The notes under the pieces were generated by a model, which had not been told where the DNA came from, searched no databases, and saw nothing but the letters and a program-made list of their open reading frames with translations. Positions 39,611-51,464 of a stretch of DNA of 64,000 nucleotides are shown in pieces. Within the stretch, counting starts at the first letter, position 1; every line of letters starts with the position of its first letter. The translations under genes and the position numbers were made by a program. Source of the stretch: Symsagittifera roscoffensis (taxonomy: Eukaryota > Xenacoelomorpha > Acoela > Convolutidae); the NCBI RefSeq assembly GCF_963678635.1, contig NC_087067.1:39140379-39204378 (forward strand), in the 5' to 3' direction.

Positions 39611-40743
39611 AGGAAGCGACCGATTTTTTTGGAGACCTAAATGCCCGACACGAATACTGGGGCGACAAAAGAAGATCTGCTAGGAAGCGAACGATTTTTC
39701 TTGGAGACATAAATGCCCAACACGAATACTGGGGCGACATAAAGAAGATCTGCTAGGAAGCAACCGATTTTTTTGGAGACCTAAATGCCCAACACGAATA
39801 CTGGGGCGACATAAAGAAGATCTGCTAGGCAGCGACCGATTTTTCTTGGAGACCTAAATGCCCAACACGAATACTGGGGCGACAAAAGAAGATCTGCTAG
39901 GAAGCGAACGATTTTTCTTGGAGACATAAATGCCCAACACGAATACTGGGGCGACAAAAGAAGATCTGCTAGGAAGCGAACGATTTTTCTTGGAGACATA
40001 AATGCCCAACACGAATACTGGGGCGGCACAAAGAAGATCTGCTACGCAGCGAGCTGCATAATAATCTTCCCAACGAACTCATGATACTGAGCAATGATGA
40101 GCCAACATTCTTATCTACGAATGGAAGCAGTGTCATTGATCTTATCATTGTACCAGGTAATCTACTTGATTAAAATTTCCCGTAAGATATCATGGGAATA
40201 CGACGTGAAACTCTTCACTGGAGCACCACAACGTGGTCATGTTCCAGTACAGCTGCATTTTTACAAAATTCTGACAAAAATTACCATCAAATTGCGGCCA
40301 TGGCTCGAGGAAGTCGATTGGAAAAGAAGGACAGATACTCTAGATTTATTATGCGAAAATACATCTGAACTTGATGATGCTGATGGCACATGGCAGAAAC
40401 TAACAGGTATGATGCTCGAAGCAACCAGTCAACATATCCCAATAAAAAAAACCTGCCGACATAGTAAATCTTGTGGATTGATGCACTCTCCGTTGAAAGC
40501 TTGGATGTCAGAAGATGTCGGAGACTATTTGGACAAACCTCGAACTATTCAAATGTAATATCTCTCACTTCAACTATAGAGCAATTCAAGACAACCCTTA
40601 GCAAATAAGCTTCTCATTGGATGCAAAACTTGTTGCAACAATTGGTAAAAGAAGAAGGGAGGAGTTCTGCAAATTATACAATAGAATCTTCCAAGTGAAA
40701 GCAGGGAACCTTGAACCCATACGTTCTTCGGCAGACAACCTTC
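38700..40743 (+). pseudogene. Second LINE: endonuclease part, split from its RT
   Basis: Plus-strand pieces of an EEP (apurinic-like) endonuclease: FLGDLNARHENWGDTKK (about 38737-38790, catalytic GDxN) and, after the repeat array, SNDEPTFLSTNGSSVIDLII (about 40093-40150) and a GAPQRGHVPVQ piece carrying the final His. About 200 further worn codons reach the BEL LTR. The RT of the same strand lies at 47600-48950. Multiple stops and frameshifts are present. Confidence 0.65.
39548..40055 (+). repeat. Seven-unit 71-73-bp array of the LINE endonuclease motif
   Basis: Units start at 39548, 39621, 39692, 39765, 39837, 39909 and 39981. Each carries CGATTTTTCTTGGAGAC(C/A)TAAATGCCC(G/A)ACACGAATACTGGGGCGACA in two blocks, ending AAGATCTGCTAGGAAGC. 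Each unit encodes the GD(L/I)NA(R/Q)HEYWGD catalytic patch followed by a stop or frameshift. Units 3, 6 and 7 share the ACATAAATGCCCAA variant, which suggests higher-order copying. Confidence 0.92.
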
Positions 40744-40989
40744 TGTTATATGCCAATTTGACAACTGACAACCATCTTAGATGACTTCAACTTTTCACAT
40801 GCAATCAGGAAAGCTCCGGGAAAGAAATTGAAAACCAAAACTCAGCAAACACAAAATTGAAGAAAAAAATGCAAAACTGAATTACCAAACCCGTGCAACC
40901 AACTAATTTATAATCAAATCAAAGTTCAAAGCAAGAAAGACTCAAGTACATCGTGTAAATTAGAAACGATTACATTTTCGTTTTCTATA
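40744..40989 (+). repeat. 5' LTR of the BEL/Pao element
   Basis: Begins TGTTATATGCC and ends TTTTCTATA. It is followed at once by TGGCGTTCAGC, a plausible primer-binding site start. Confidence 0.85.
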
Positions 40990-41399
40990 TGGCGTTCAGC
41001 TAAATTGCCAGAAACCACACCCTTGCTCTACCCCTGACCAGGCTGGAAGCACAGTTTGTCGTTAGTGCCAACCAAGGATTACTCGTTTTGCAGTTGCTTA
41101 AGATTAAAAAAAATCGGTTTAACAATTTGGACCCCCACAGCTTAACTTTGGTATAGGGACGTTAACTTTACGTTTGGTTTATATTACTTTCCGCCTGTTT
41201 AAGTATCAGAACGATTTACTATCAAGCATTTGTAACTTTCAATTGCTTATTTTAGTTCGTTATACTTATTTGAAAATATATTTACCTCACCATTGTTCTT
41301 TTGCTTCGCTCCTTTTTAAGTTTAAGTCTAGCTACCTAGGACAGGAACTAACAAAGTGGTCAAAACTACGACTGGATACGACATCTACAACAACTGCAG

Positions 41400-42900
41400 C
41401 GATCAACTACGACAAACTAGCCATGCCCAACAAAACCACTCTCCCCCAGAGAAATCTTCTCATCGCCCAACTAGAGCGCCTCTTCAGACGAGTACGAAAA
41501 GCCATCAGTGACATCAATACAAACTACAACATAGCTGACTCAGAAACCGAAATGATGAAAATTCTCAGCAATTTGTAAGACGCCACTACGTACCTTGTAG
41601 ACCACCCGACTGAGCACGCCACTGCGGAGGATCTCATCAACCGCTTTACTGATATACAAGACGAACACGACGACATCATGGATGAATTTAGACAGATGCT
41701 ACAAGAAATTACAGCAGAGACAACTCCACAACAGCAGAACACTAATGCCACCACAGTTCAAGCCCCCACACAGCTGATTCAGTGCAACAACAGACAATAC
41801 TAGATCGGGACTCTAGACAGACGTCAACATTATTCAACAGCAGCCATCAGCCCGGATCATCAGTTCAGCAAACAGTAGAGGACCAAAACTTTTCAGATAG
41901 CCGAGATACTCAGCAGCAAGTCCCCCAGACAGGTTTCGAAATAGAAAGACCACCACTTCAACAAACAGAACACGACACCACCAACGCAAACCTCAGCTTC
42001 AACATAGTTACAGAACATCAGTTCATTCCAACAGCAGTATGTCAGACATCAAGTAACGGACAGTCCCGAGCAAACTTCAGTCTTATGACTAGGCCCCCCC
42101 CCCAAAAGTAAAAATCGAGCCTTTCGACGAAAACCCTATGAAGTGGAGCATGTGGTTCGGTCTCTTCGAAGCAACAATCCACAATCAAGCCATCTTGGAC
42201 GCCGAAAAGATGACTCATCTGCAGACTTTAACGACTGGAAAAGCAAATCAAGCTATTTCTGGATACTCCTGCAATAGCACTATGTACAACGCCGCCCTCC
42301 ACGAACTACGACGACGATAATATGGACGACCCGACATCATCATCAATGACTTCGTCAACAAACTACAGAGCTTCAAGCAACCATCAACTCATCGCAGGGA
42401 TTCATACATGGAGTTTTCCACAATCATCAGTAACATGGTGGAAACATTTCGGACTCTTGGTTTCAAAGACGATTTAAACTCTACAATATACGTTCAATTT
42501 GCCGTGAGCAAATTGAAACACCATCAGCAGCTTCAGTGGACACAGTACATCACCGCTCAGAACATCGACTAGCCTAATCTTATCGCCTTCAACGACTGGA
42601 TCAGACAGTTTGTATTAGCATTCGATCACTTACCACCTATGCAACCGCAGCAAATGACCCTGGACTCGAACGATCGACAACAAATAGCCCCAAGACTTCG
42701 ACACGCCATCAACCAACCAACCTTCACAGAAGACTTCTCAAAATTGGAGTGCGAATACCCGACCCCCATGTCCCTTCGACGGACAAACTCACCACCCAGC
42801 ATACTGCAGCATGTATCAGAATTCACCTTTGGAAGAGAAGAAGAGACTCGTTTCTGAAAAGAAACTTTGTTTCAACTGCCTTAGCCAACCTCAAGTAAAA
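41400..42900 (+). pseudogene. BEL/Pao gag region
   Basis: Broken frames over about 1.5 kb with Gln-rich linkers. A DUF1759-type gag segment is seen (FDENPMKWSMWFGLFEATI.., ..MTHLQTLTTGKANQAISGY). At the end lies a zinc-knuckle area (CFNCLSQPQVKNCPSKHTC followed by SKC). Stops are seen near 41576, 41800, 42318 and 42570. Confidence 0.75.
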
Positions 42901-42920
42901 AACTGCCCATCAAAGCACAC

Positions 42921-44582
42921 ATGCAGCAAATGCAATCAGCATCATTACACAACTCTACACGACGAACAACGAACACAAAGTTTAATCCAAACCAGCGACC
43001 GAATCAAGTCAACCATCTTGCCAGCCAAAAGAAGATATCAAGAATCAACAGCTCACTGCTGCTACTTTTACCAGTAACATTACGACACCGCAACATATAC
43101 CTTAAGGTATACGCTTTTCTTGATACAGGAAGTACAAATAGCTACATATCGCAACCGACAGCAGCATATATTCAACTGGAGGAAACTAACCATCAGGAAC
43201 AACTGCTTATTGGAGGTTTCTTCAACTCGCAAACGATAGAGGCTAAGACAGTGGATTTTACAGTTCAATCATTTGGAAAAAACACTTTAGCGTTTGAACT
43301 AACTAATGTTTTAATCAAAGAGAACTTCAACTTGAATGCAGCGGAGCCCGAAAAGTTGAACGACATCTGCAGCCAATACGACCACCTTAAGGATATATGT
43401 TTTCCGGACTTCAGCAACAATGACGTAGCCCTAGTGATTGGAACGGACAATATTGACATCATCAGCGCGAAGACCATCATCAAAGGAAATCAAAATGTTC
43501 CTCGAGCAGTCCTTACAGCCCTAGGATGGACAATAGCAGGACCGAACAACGACATTGGATACTTCTCAAGCCACCAAGCAACAGCCACCCCAATACAGAT
43601 ATCAACTGACGACACACAAATCTTGGATGTTCTCGCTTCAATCTGGCGAATGGAAACCTATGCCACATCACCTGAAATAACGATGTCATCGGACGAAATA
43701 CACGCTATGCAAACTCTTCGGAAAACCATATCATTATACGACAACCGCTATCAACTTGGACTTCTGTGGAAACCAAATGCAAATCTCCCCAACAACTATA
43801 AAGCAGCAATTGCCCAATACAACCGGATGAAAATACAACTTACCAAGAATTCAGAAAAGTTGGCTCTCTACCAGAATACAATTGAGCAGGATCTCAGCAA
43901 GCACTACATAGGGAAATTAGAGCCAGACGAAATACCTTCGACAGGATGGATGTTACCTGAACATGGCGTAATCAACCCAAACAAGCCAGGAAAACTTCGC
44001 CGTGTTTCCAATGCCAAATCCAAATTTAAAGGAGTTTGTCTGAATGATATGCTTTTCACTGGACCTGACTTGCTTTACAATCTACTGGGAGTAATTACCC
44101 GATTTCGCAAAGGAAAGCATCCCATCACTGCCGGCATTGAAGGGAGGTATATGCAGGTTTCTGTTAAACCCGAAGAAAGAAAATTTCTTCGTTTCCTCTG
44201 GGGAGCGGTAGAACCCGAGTTTTTTGAGTACACTCGATTCGTCTTTGGAGCCAAATGTTCTCCTACTTGTGCAATTTACGCCTTAAGAACTTGTGCAGAC
44301 GACAATGCTGAAAGCCATCCCCACATCAAAAAACTTGTCTACGAGAACTTCTACATGGACGACATCTTCGAAGCCACCGACGACATCGACACCGCAGTGA
44401 AAATCATAGAAGACCTTCGACACGTACTAAAACAAGGAAGCTTCAACCTGACGAAGTGGATCACTACGGATCATAGAATTCTGCAAACAATACCAGAAGA
44501 ACATAGATCCATCACCATAGACGAAATCAAGGACCCCAAAATCTTCAAGCGAATTCTCGGAATGGAATACGATGGAGAGTAA
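42921..44582 (+). pseudogene. BEL/Pao protease and reverse transcriptase
   Basis: A 553-codon open stretch. The aspartic protease has VYAFLDTGSTNSYIS (DTG near 43122). A linker with GWTIAGPNND follows, then the RT with VSNAKSKFKGVCLNDMLFTG and FYMDDIFEATDD (YMDD at 44352-44363). It ends RILGMEYDGE, a usual point just before the RNase H region. This is the best preserved part of the element. Confidence 0.85.
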
Positions 44583-44606
44583 GTAACGATACACTCAGCT
44601 TCACTA

Positions 44607-46923
44607 ATGACAAACTACACGAACTCGTACAGAAGAAACCGCGCAGCTTCCTCAATCTTTGACCCAATTGGAATAGCAGCACCTATTACGATTCGACTAC
44701 GAATAATCCAGCAAGCAATTTGGAGAAAAGGAATGAAGTGGGACGACCAAATTACACGAGAAATAATACCTGAACTGTTTGAGCTTCTCGACGAGAGAAA
44801 CGATCTACAGACAGTGGAAATACCCCGACACTATTTTGGATACACTACGACAACATCGCTCTTCATGTTTTTTCAGATGCCTCCTACAGCGCCCTAGCAG
44901 CAGTCGCTTATTTTGTATACAGCAACAGTGCCACTCGGCAAATCTGCAGCGCCTTTGTTCTAGGAAAAGCTCGAGTGGCTCCTCTAAAACAACACACAAT
45001 AACTAAATTGGAACTACAGTTTTTGGTGCTCACCTCGCAAAGTTCATTCGCAGAGAACAAAGGATTGACATCAACTCTACGCATATGTGGACAGACAGCA
45101 CAACAACGCTTCAATGGATACAGGGATCTGATAAACGACAACAAATTTTTGTGGCTCACAGAGTTGCAGAAATTTTAGAATGCACCCAAGCGAGTCAATG
45201 GAATCATTTCCCAGGACCCCTAAACCCAGCAGACGACGGAACCCGTGGAATACCCCTATCAGAATTCAGTAACAAGTCAAGATGGTTCACCGGACCAAAA
45301 TTCATATGTGAACCAGAATGCAACTGGCCAAAGCTACAGTTAATCTACGCCAATACGGATACCTTGCAACACAACGATCAAACTGGACAAATGGATGAAA
45401 TAGCAACAACCCCAATTCTAGCTTTTCAAGCTTCCACCGAAAAGACAGAACAAAGCTTCATCGATTACAGCAGATTCTCCAAATGGACAAGAATTCCCAG
45501 AACAACTGCATACGTGATGCGTGCCGCCAGGATTTTTAAAGATAAAGGACTACAGTCCCGCAACAAAAGCCCGACGACCGAACTGACAGGCAACAACATG
45601 ATTACCGCAAAGAATTTTATCTTCAAGCAGACGCAACGAGACAGCTTCAAACCAGAGGTCAACGCATTGACACAAAATAAACGAATCAACACAACTAGCA
45701 GACTTCGACACCTATGGCATTTCTAGACGAAGATGGACTCTTGCGAGTACGTGGACGCCTCGAGAAATCTCAATTAGACTTGTGCATAAAACACCTGATT
45801 ATCCTTGATGGAAACCACCCAGCAGTTCACCTCTTTATAGGACAAACCCAAAAAGACAACCAGCATTCGCCACGCCAGCACTTGAAAAATATTCCTCAAA
45901 ACGAGTATTGGATTCTCTGTGTTCGCGCACACATTGACAAGATCATAAAAAACTGTTACAACTGCCGACGACAACAGGCAACTGGACTACAACCGAAACT
46001 TGTGCTCCTACCCGCCTTCAGATTTCCAGAAGATAAACCCTTCCCGTTTCAACAAACAGGATTAGATCTCTTTGGACCGTATGCTTCGAAAACCGCAGGA
46101 AACTACAACAAACGCTACGGCGTTCTAATGACTTGCCTAACAACACGAGCCTTACATCTTGAAATGTGCCAGGACCAATCAGCCGACGCCTTCATCAATA
46201 GCTTACGACGATTCTTCGCCCGCAGAGGACAACCAGCCAAAATTGTTTCTGATAATGGTACAAATTTCACCGCAGCCGAAAAAGAACTCAACAGACACTT
46301 CGACGCCGATGTTACACGAAAGTTCTTTGCCAACCATCAGATTGAATGGACCTTCAACCCTGCCTATGCTCCTCATTTCGGAGGTGTATGGGAACGACTC
46401 ATAAGATCAGTCAAACACTCGTTCTATGTCATCATAGGAAGCCAGATTCTAACAGACGACATATTCAACACCGTTCTTTGCGAAGTTGAACACTTCATGA
46501 ACGCAAGACCCATCACTACAGTTTCAGCATCGCCCGATGATGTTGAAGCCCACACCCCAAATCATTTTCTTCTCGGGAGTCGCATGCCAGCATGCCACCT
46601 CTACAAACCCAACAGCCCTCAACACTCAGTCGACAATGGAAACTCGCCCAACAACTCGCAACCCATATTTGGAAACGCTTGATGAAGGAGTTTATCCCAA
46701 CACTACTGCCAAGACAACGATGGACAAAGAAGCGACGCCTATCAAAAAACGAGGACTCTGGCCAATTGGACGGATCACAGGAAACAAACCAACCGATGAT
46801 GACCAGATCCGCGTTTACTTTGTCAAAATAAGAGACAAAATTGCGTCAATACCAGCCATTAGACTAGCACCTTCTAGTCCGGATTATTGCAATCAACCAG
46901 CAAACGAAGATTCACGACAATGA
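44607..46923 (+). pseudogene. BEL/Pao RNase H and integrase
   Basis: RNase H is spread over three frames (for example HVFSDASYSALAAVAYF, then the MWTDSTTTLQWIQGSDKRQQ stretch at 45085). The integrase frame 45714-46682 has the zinc part (HIDKIIKNCYNCRRQQ), GLDLFGPY (first Asp), KIVSDNGTNFTAA (second Asp) and FGGVWERLIRSVK (Glu). The overlapping frame to 46923 carries the DUF5641-type end (THIWKRLMKEFIPTLLPRQR). At least three frameshifts and stops are seen. Confidence 0.85.
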
Positions 46924-47071
46924 GAGCCTCACCCCAAAGCAGCCTTGCGCCGACAACCACTTCAACTGACACTTAAACGACCGTTAAGCCAGCGTTTTAA
47001 GTTTTATAAGTAGGAACTACCCCACCCTTTTTTTTTCTTAATTTATTTTGCAACTGCAAAATGAGGCCGAG

Positions 47072-47315
47072 TGTTAAATGCCAATTTGACAATTGACAAC
47101 CATCTTAGATGACTTCAATTTTTCACATGCAATCAGGAAAATTCCGGGAAAGAAATTGAAAACCAAAACTCAGCAAATACAAAATTGAAAAAAAAGGCAA
47201 AACTGAATTACCAAATTTGTGCAACCAACAAATTTATAATCAAATCAAAGTTCAAAGCAAGAAAGACTCAAGTACATCGTGTAAATTAGAAACGATTACA
47301 TTTTCGTTTTCTATA
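47072..47315 (+). repeat. 3' LTR of the BEL/Pao element
   Basis: Begins TGTTAAATGCC after the purine-rich GCAAAATGAGGCCGAG, and ends TTTTCTATA, followed directly by the C-rich edge of a MITE. Confidence 0.85.
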
Positions 47316-47593
47316 CCCCCCTCAGGGATTCGACCCCCTGCCGACCCAAAGGGTCCCCCCTTTGACACTTTTTCAGAAATCCATTTTTGGCCGACCGACC
47401 CTAAAATTTTTCTAAGGGCACCTTCGGCGCCAATATATACTAACTTTGAGGGGGAGCGCGCGCCAAAAAAACGCGATTTTTTTGTCAAAATTTTTCAAAA
47501 AGTGCCCAAAAACGGCTTTTTTGACTGTTTTTTCAAAAATTTGCTAGCTTTGAAAATCCACCCCCCCTCGAGAAAATCCCAGATCCGCCCCTG
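47316..47593 (-). mobile_element. hAT-like MITE, copy 1 (inverted relative to 54.2 kb)
   Basis: The right end reads CCAGATCCGCCCCTG, the reverse complement of a CAGGGGCGGAT-type hAT terminus. The left end is truncated at the BEL LTR. The interior matches the reverse complement of 54160-54493 closely (GGGTCGGTCGGCCAAAAATG and others). No coding capacity. Confidence 0.65.
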
Positions 47594-47599
47594 GTATCC

Positions 47600-48950
47600 A
47601 AGAATCTAACGGCCCTCCTCAACATAGATCTGGAAAAAGCCGTCGATAGCGTCTGGACAGATGGTCTTTATTATCGCCTATTAGAATTAAACATAGCTGG
47701 AAAGATGCTGAGAATTATTGATGCGTTCCTGCTTAGTAGAAGAGCATTTATCCAGATTGATAAATTCCAATCCAACTGTTTTGAAGTTACAACAAGTCTG
47801 CAGCAAGGGAGCGTTATTTTTTCTCTGCTATTCGTACTTTTCATAAGCAACATCCTTTCCTCTCACCCCTGATGCTTCAAGTTCGCTGATGATACTTCGG
47901 TACTTATTACCGCTAACAACCCAGATGAACTCCAACAACACCTCGATGAGACCTGCAAAGATAATGAGATTTGGAGCCGCAAATGGAGGATGCTGGTGAA
48001 TGGATCCAAAACTGAAGTGGTTCTTTCAATTGCGATCAAACTACGATTAAACTACCGAAACAAAATTCAGACACCTGCAGGCTAAAAACAAGCACTAAGT
48101 CGTTTGGCCTTAATAATGATGACCAGCTAAGTTACAAGGAACACCTGGAAATCGTGACAAATAAAGCAAGAAAAAACCGGAATACTGTCAGAAGTAAATG
48201 TAGCCGCAGATTGGGCCTTAGTATTCCAACTCTGGTATTCCTCTACTAAACTGTAATTTTAACGCAGGTCTTGTATGAATCTTCTATCTGGAGACATAAA
48301 AGCATGGTTGGCTGAACCTCGATCAGAACACAATTATCCGTTCAATAATCAAAAATTGTCTTTTCCCGCCGATCAGCCCCGCTGAAATCTTTTTACCAAC
48401 TCCGCCTATGGACCAATTCGTTGAATCACTAAATATCAAACTTCTGATCAAATTACCCCAGTGGGATGAACTGGTCTATTCAGCACACAACCTAGGTCTC
48501 AATGAAACTAACAGTATCGCAATTTTGTTACAGTGATCTCTGAATAGATATTTGAAATATCACGACTCGCAGGAAAACACTTGTATACAATAAAAAAGAC
48601 AAACTATTAACAACTTCATTGATTCCAAATAGTTTCTCGAATTTATTTTTCCCTCACTTTCTTTGAAACATTCCCGTGCTGTTCAACAAACAGCCCACTG
48701 GTATATGGTAACCCTTATAACGCCAACAATATATGGTCAGCCCTTATTCAGCAATTCTCCCAAATTCAACGAAATAATGTGGAATATGAGTAAACAAGCT
48801 TCAGCCCTCTGTGCATGAGATATCGGTGAAGACAATGCGTTCCACTACTTTTTCTCGTGCAAACTACACAACACATTCAGACTGCCCTCAATAAGCACCC
48901 TCAACCCATTGATGGATGATGACCATCAGAAACTTAAATCATAGATTATG
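47600..48950 (+). pseudogene. Second LINE: reverse transcriptase part
   Basis: Plus-strand pieces of a non-LTR RT: LNIDLEKAVDSVWTDGLYYR (motif A), SLQQGSVIFSLLFVLFISNI (motif B), KFADDTSVLITA (motif C, FADD at 47882-47893), then WSRKWRMLVNGSKTEVV and a worn tail. A TGA interrupts between B and C. It probably continues the endonuclease at 38.7-40.7 kb; RT motifs 1-3 are missing. Confidence 0.7.
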
Positions 48951-49100
48951 GTAACAAACAAAATGTTATAGATTGAAAGAGTCAAAGTGTCTCTAGTTTT
49001 AAGCGGACTGACACAACTTGTATTGAAAACTCGTTGATGATATCTACCCGCAAATAGGGGCGTATTTAGACTTAATTTTTAACTTTCGTGCCAAACAGGG

Positions 49101-49300
49101 NNNNNNNNNNNNNNNNNNNNNNNNNNNNNNNNNNNNNNNNNNNNNNNNNNNNNNNNNNNNNNNNNNNNNNNNNNNNNNNNNNNNNNNNNNNNNNNNNNNN
49201 NNNNNNNNNNNNNNNNNNNNNNNNNNNNNNNNNNNNNNNNNNNNNNNNNNNNNNNNNNNNNNNNNNNNNNNNNNNNNNNNNNNNNNNNNNNNNNNNNNNN
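49101..49300. other. Assembly gap (200 N)
   Basis: A run of exactly 200 undetermined bases, probably a fixed-size scaffold gap. Order and distance across it are not guaranteed. Confidence 0.99.
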
Positions 49301-49306
49301 GTTTGA

Positions 49307-49660
49307 CTAATTGTACTGTGCATTATCATAAAAAGTTAAATTGAAGCAAAAATCGATGCGTTCTAGAAAATTTTTCATTTTGGTATTTAGAGTTATAGGA
49401 ATCCTTTTTGTTAAAAATTGAAACAGTTTTTTCAATACATTTATTTGATTTTTTTGTTTAAAGCTACAATATAGTTTCAACCTCAACCACTTGAATTTTT
49501 TTTTGTAACGGAAGTACACTCCTAAACAAGTAACTATATGACTTGCTGTACCTTGGCTTGCAGTACAAAAAACATTAATAAACGGTTTCCATGCAAATTC
49601 AGGAGAGTTGTTTAGTAAAGTTACAAAATTACATAGCGAAAAATACTGCCTTGCTGACAA
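49307..49660 (-). CDS. Possible exon or relic of a small protein
   Basis: The first ~55 codons read plausibly (NFVTLLNNSPEFAWKPFINV, then FCTASQGTASHIVTCLGVY) and then become Lys/Phe-rich low-complexity sequence. There is no ATG, and splice sites could not be fixed. It abuts the gap. It may be a worn exon. Confidence 0.2.
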   Translation of the reverse strand: MSARQYFSLCNFVTLLNNSPEFAWKPFINVFCTASQGTASHIVTCLGVYFRYKKKFKWLRLKLYCSFKQKNQINVLKKLFQFLTKRIPITLNTKMKNFLERIDFCFNLTFYDNAQYN

Positions 49661-49834
49661 ACATTGAAACTATCCGCACCAGTTTTGTCCTCCAATAACA
49701 AATTGCTGTCACTAAAAATATCCCAATGATCGCATCCTTTTTATAGTATCCCAATGATCGCATCACTGACTATTTTATAATTCATAGAATTGTACATTCG
49801 GAGAAACCTTTGATTTGTAAAAGTTTTTTTTTAT

Positions 49835-50763
49835 TGTTCCGACTTTCGAAATAGTGACGGAATATTTGTGCTCGGGGTGGGTTTTTTTTCTTCAGACAAA
49901 CTTCGACTTTTTAACTAGCCATTTTTGACGGAATTTTTTTATATCATTCGAAAGGTTATGTTGTTCTGAGCTCAAATTTGAAAAGATATTTCACCTCTGA
50001 TCTTTTTTCCTAAAGTTACGGGGGTTTAAAGATAGCCATTTTGGCCAATTTGGGACAATTAACGCGCGATATATTTTGCGCTATTAACGCGTAAGCGGAG
50101 AGTTAATCCGTCTTAGTAATTGTTCCAAATTGATTGAAAGAAGCTTATTTGTCATAATTGATTTGTTACGTGTCAGAACATTTGTGTCCCAGACATTTAT
50201 GTGCCGGCAAAAACAGCCCAAAACGCAAAAAGCGTCCAAAACGCAAGTACAAGTTTCTAAAAAGAGTGCAGCAGCAACATCAAACTATAGTTCAAAGTCA
50301 ATTTGTTTTTCAAAGTTGATATTGCGAAGTAATAATTTTCAATAAAATTTTCTAAGTTGAAATTTTTCCCAGGAAATTTCAAAATTGAGCAAACTCAAAA
50401 GAACAAAGCATAAAAGATCACAAGGTCAAGTCAAGGAAATTAATTTCGCAAAACAATTTCGGACAATTTTGTCTGGGACATAAATGTCTGGTACAATTTT
50501 ATAATTTCGGATTGTTTTGTCAAGGACACAAATGTCTGGGACAGTAATGTCTATGCACCGATTTGTTACAATGAGCGAATTTTATCCCTTTGTACTTTTT
50601 ATGGCGTGTGGGGGGATGATTTTCATAAAAAGTTTCAAATTTTTGAAAAAAAAAATTTCATTTTTTTTATTTCATTTAATTTTTTTAATGTTATTACTAC
50701 TCTATAAACCTCACAAGGCAGTCGGAACATTCAGGGCTTCACCATGATACGAGCAGTCTTGTT
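49835..50763 (+). mobile_element. Helentron-like non-autonomous element, copy A (with insertion)
   Basis: Starts TGTTCCGACTTTCG and ends with a CAGTCGGAACATTCAGGGCTT-type block and GAGCAGTCTTGT. The 3' hairpin is altered in this copy (CTTCACCATG). The family consensus is about 540 bp. Features: a terminal TGTTCCGACT whose inverse AGTCGGAACA lies about 45 bases inside the 3' end, a 5' palindrome ACTTTCG-ATA-CGAAAGT, and a 3' hairpin TCAGGGC-TTC-GCCCTGA. Copies sit between T residues without a clear target duplication. Asymmetric inverted repeats plus a 3' hairpin resemble HINE/DINE-1 elements. This copy carries the 391-bp insertion at 50170-50560. Confidence 0.6.
50170..50560. mobile_element. 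391-bp terminal-inverted-repeat element inside copy A
   Basis: Inserted in the Helentron-like copy and flanked by ATTTGTTAC at 50161-50169 and 50561-50569, a 9-bp target duplication (10 if the preceding G is counted). The ends form an imperfect ~36-bp inverted repeat: GTGTCAGAACATTTGTGTCC on the left and the reverse of ...GGGACAGTAATGTCTATGCAC on the right, both containing a GTCCCAGACATTT core. A 9-10-bp duplication fits Mutator-like MITEs. No coding capacity. Confidence 0.75.
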
Positions 50764-51352
50764 AATGATCAAGTGGAAAATCAGAGCTAAAACTTCAGAA
50801 ATATTTGAAACCAAGTAGGACTTTGATTATTTGCATTGTTTTCTCAACACTCAAAAACATCGACTGTCCGTCCCTTGCTAATTCCTAGCTAAAAGTTTCT
50901 GACTTGTATCAGCGCTAATTAAGTCATTTCTGCCATAGGTCCTCATTAATTAACAACTAAGTTTTTCTATAGCGGTAAGAAAAACGTTACATCAAAAACA
51001 GCAATCTATGAATTCACTCATCTACGGCATTGAGTTTCTCAGAAAGATAGATCAATCCGATTAGAATTTTACGAAAACCAAATAAAACGGAAGAAAAAGC
51101 AAAACCTCTATTCGTTTGTGTATGTATCCAAACAGATGTATTATAGGTAATTTATATTACTTCATTGGTTTTGTTTGGAAAAATTGTGATACTTATACGT
51201 AGCGAATTGTGGTACTTATATCACACAGATTTAATTATGTGGAAAACATTTCACAAGATGAGTAGAGTGTATTTTCTGTAAAATTTTCTGGAAAAAATGA
51301 AATGGAAAACTTTGAAAAAATTAATCTGCTTTACCACACTTGGAAAATAGTT
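50764..51352. other. AT-rich stretch, no gene seen
   Basis: No convincing exon, RNA gene or transposon signature on either strand. Confidence 0.4.
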
Positions 51353-51464
51353 GTTTAAATTTTGATAATAGTATTTTGCTTTGGATTAAAATACATCAAC
51401 AAAAGAACTACTCTATCTAATATTTCAGGAAAACTACTGCTACAATCTGTGCACAGGATTTTTG
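51353..51464. repeat. ~110-bp direct repeat, left copy, flanking Helentron-like copy B
   Basis: TTTAAATTTTGATAATAG ... CTGTGCACAGGATTTT recurs at 51999-52108, on the other side of copy B, with about six mismatches. Confidence 0.9.

Larger units (their letters stand above)
40744..47315 (+). mobile_element. BEL/Pao LTR retrotransposon, degenerate (~6.6 kb)
   Basis: Two LTRs of about 245 bp bound a plus-strand gag-protease-RT-RNase H-integrase order. Integrase of the GGVWERLIRSVK type and a peptidase-A17-like protease identify BEL/Pao. The LTRs differ at roughly 10-12 positions, so the copy is much older than the giant gypsy element. Numerous stops and frameshifts inactivate it. It lies between the endonuclease and RT parts of a same-strand LINE. 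I see no clear target duplication, and the 3' side abuts a hAT-like MITE. Confidence 0.88.

Noticed and set aside
39548-40055. 72-bp repeats as a CRISPR-like array
   Set aside because: No unique spacers; whole units repeat and encode a LINE motif, in animal DNA.
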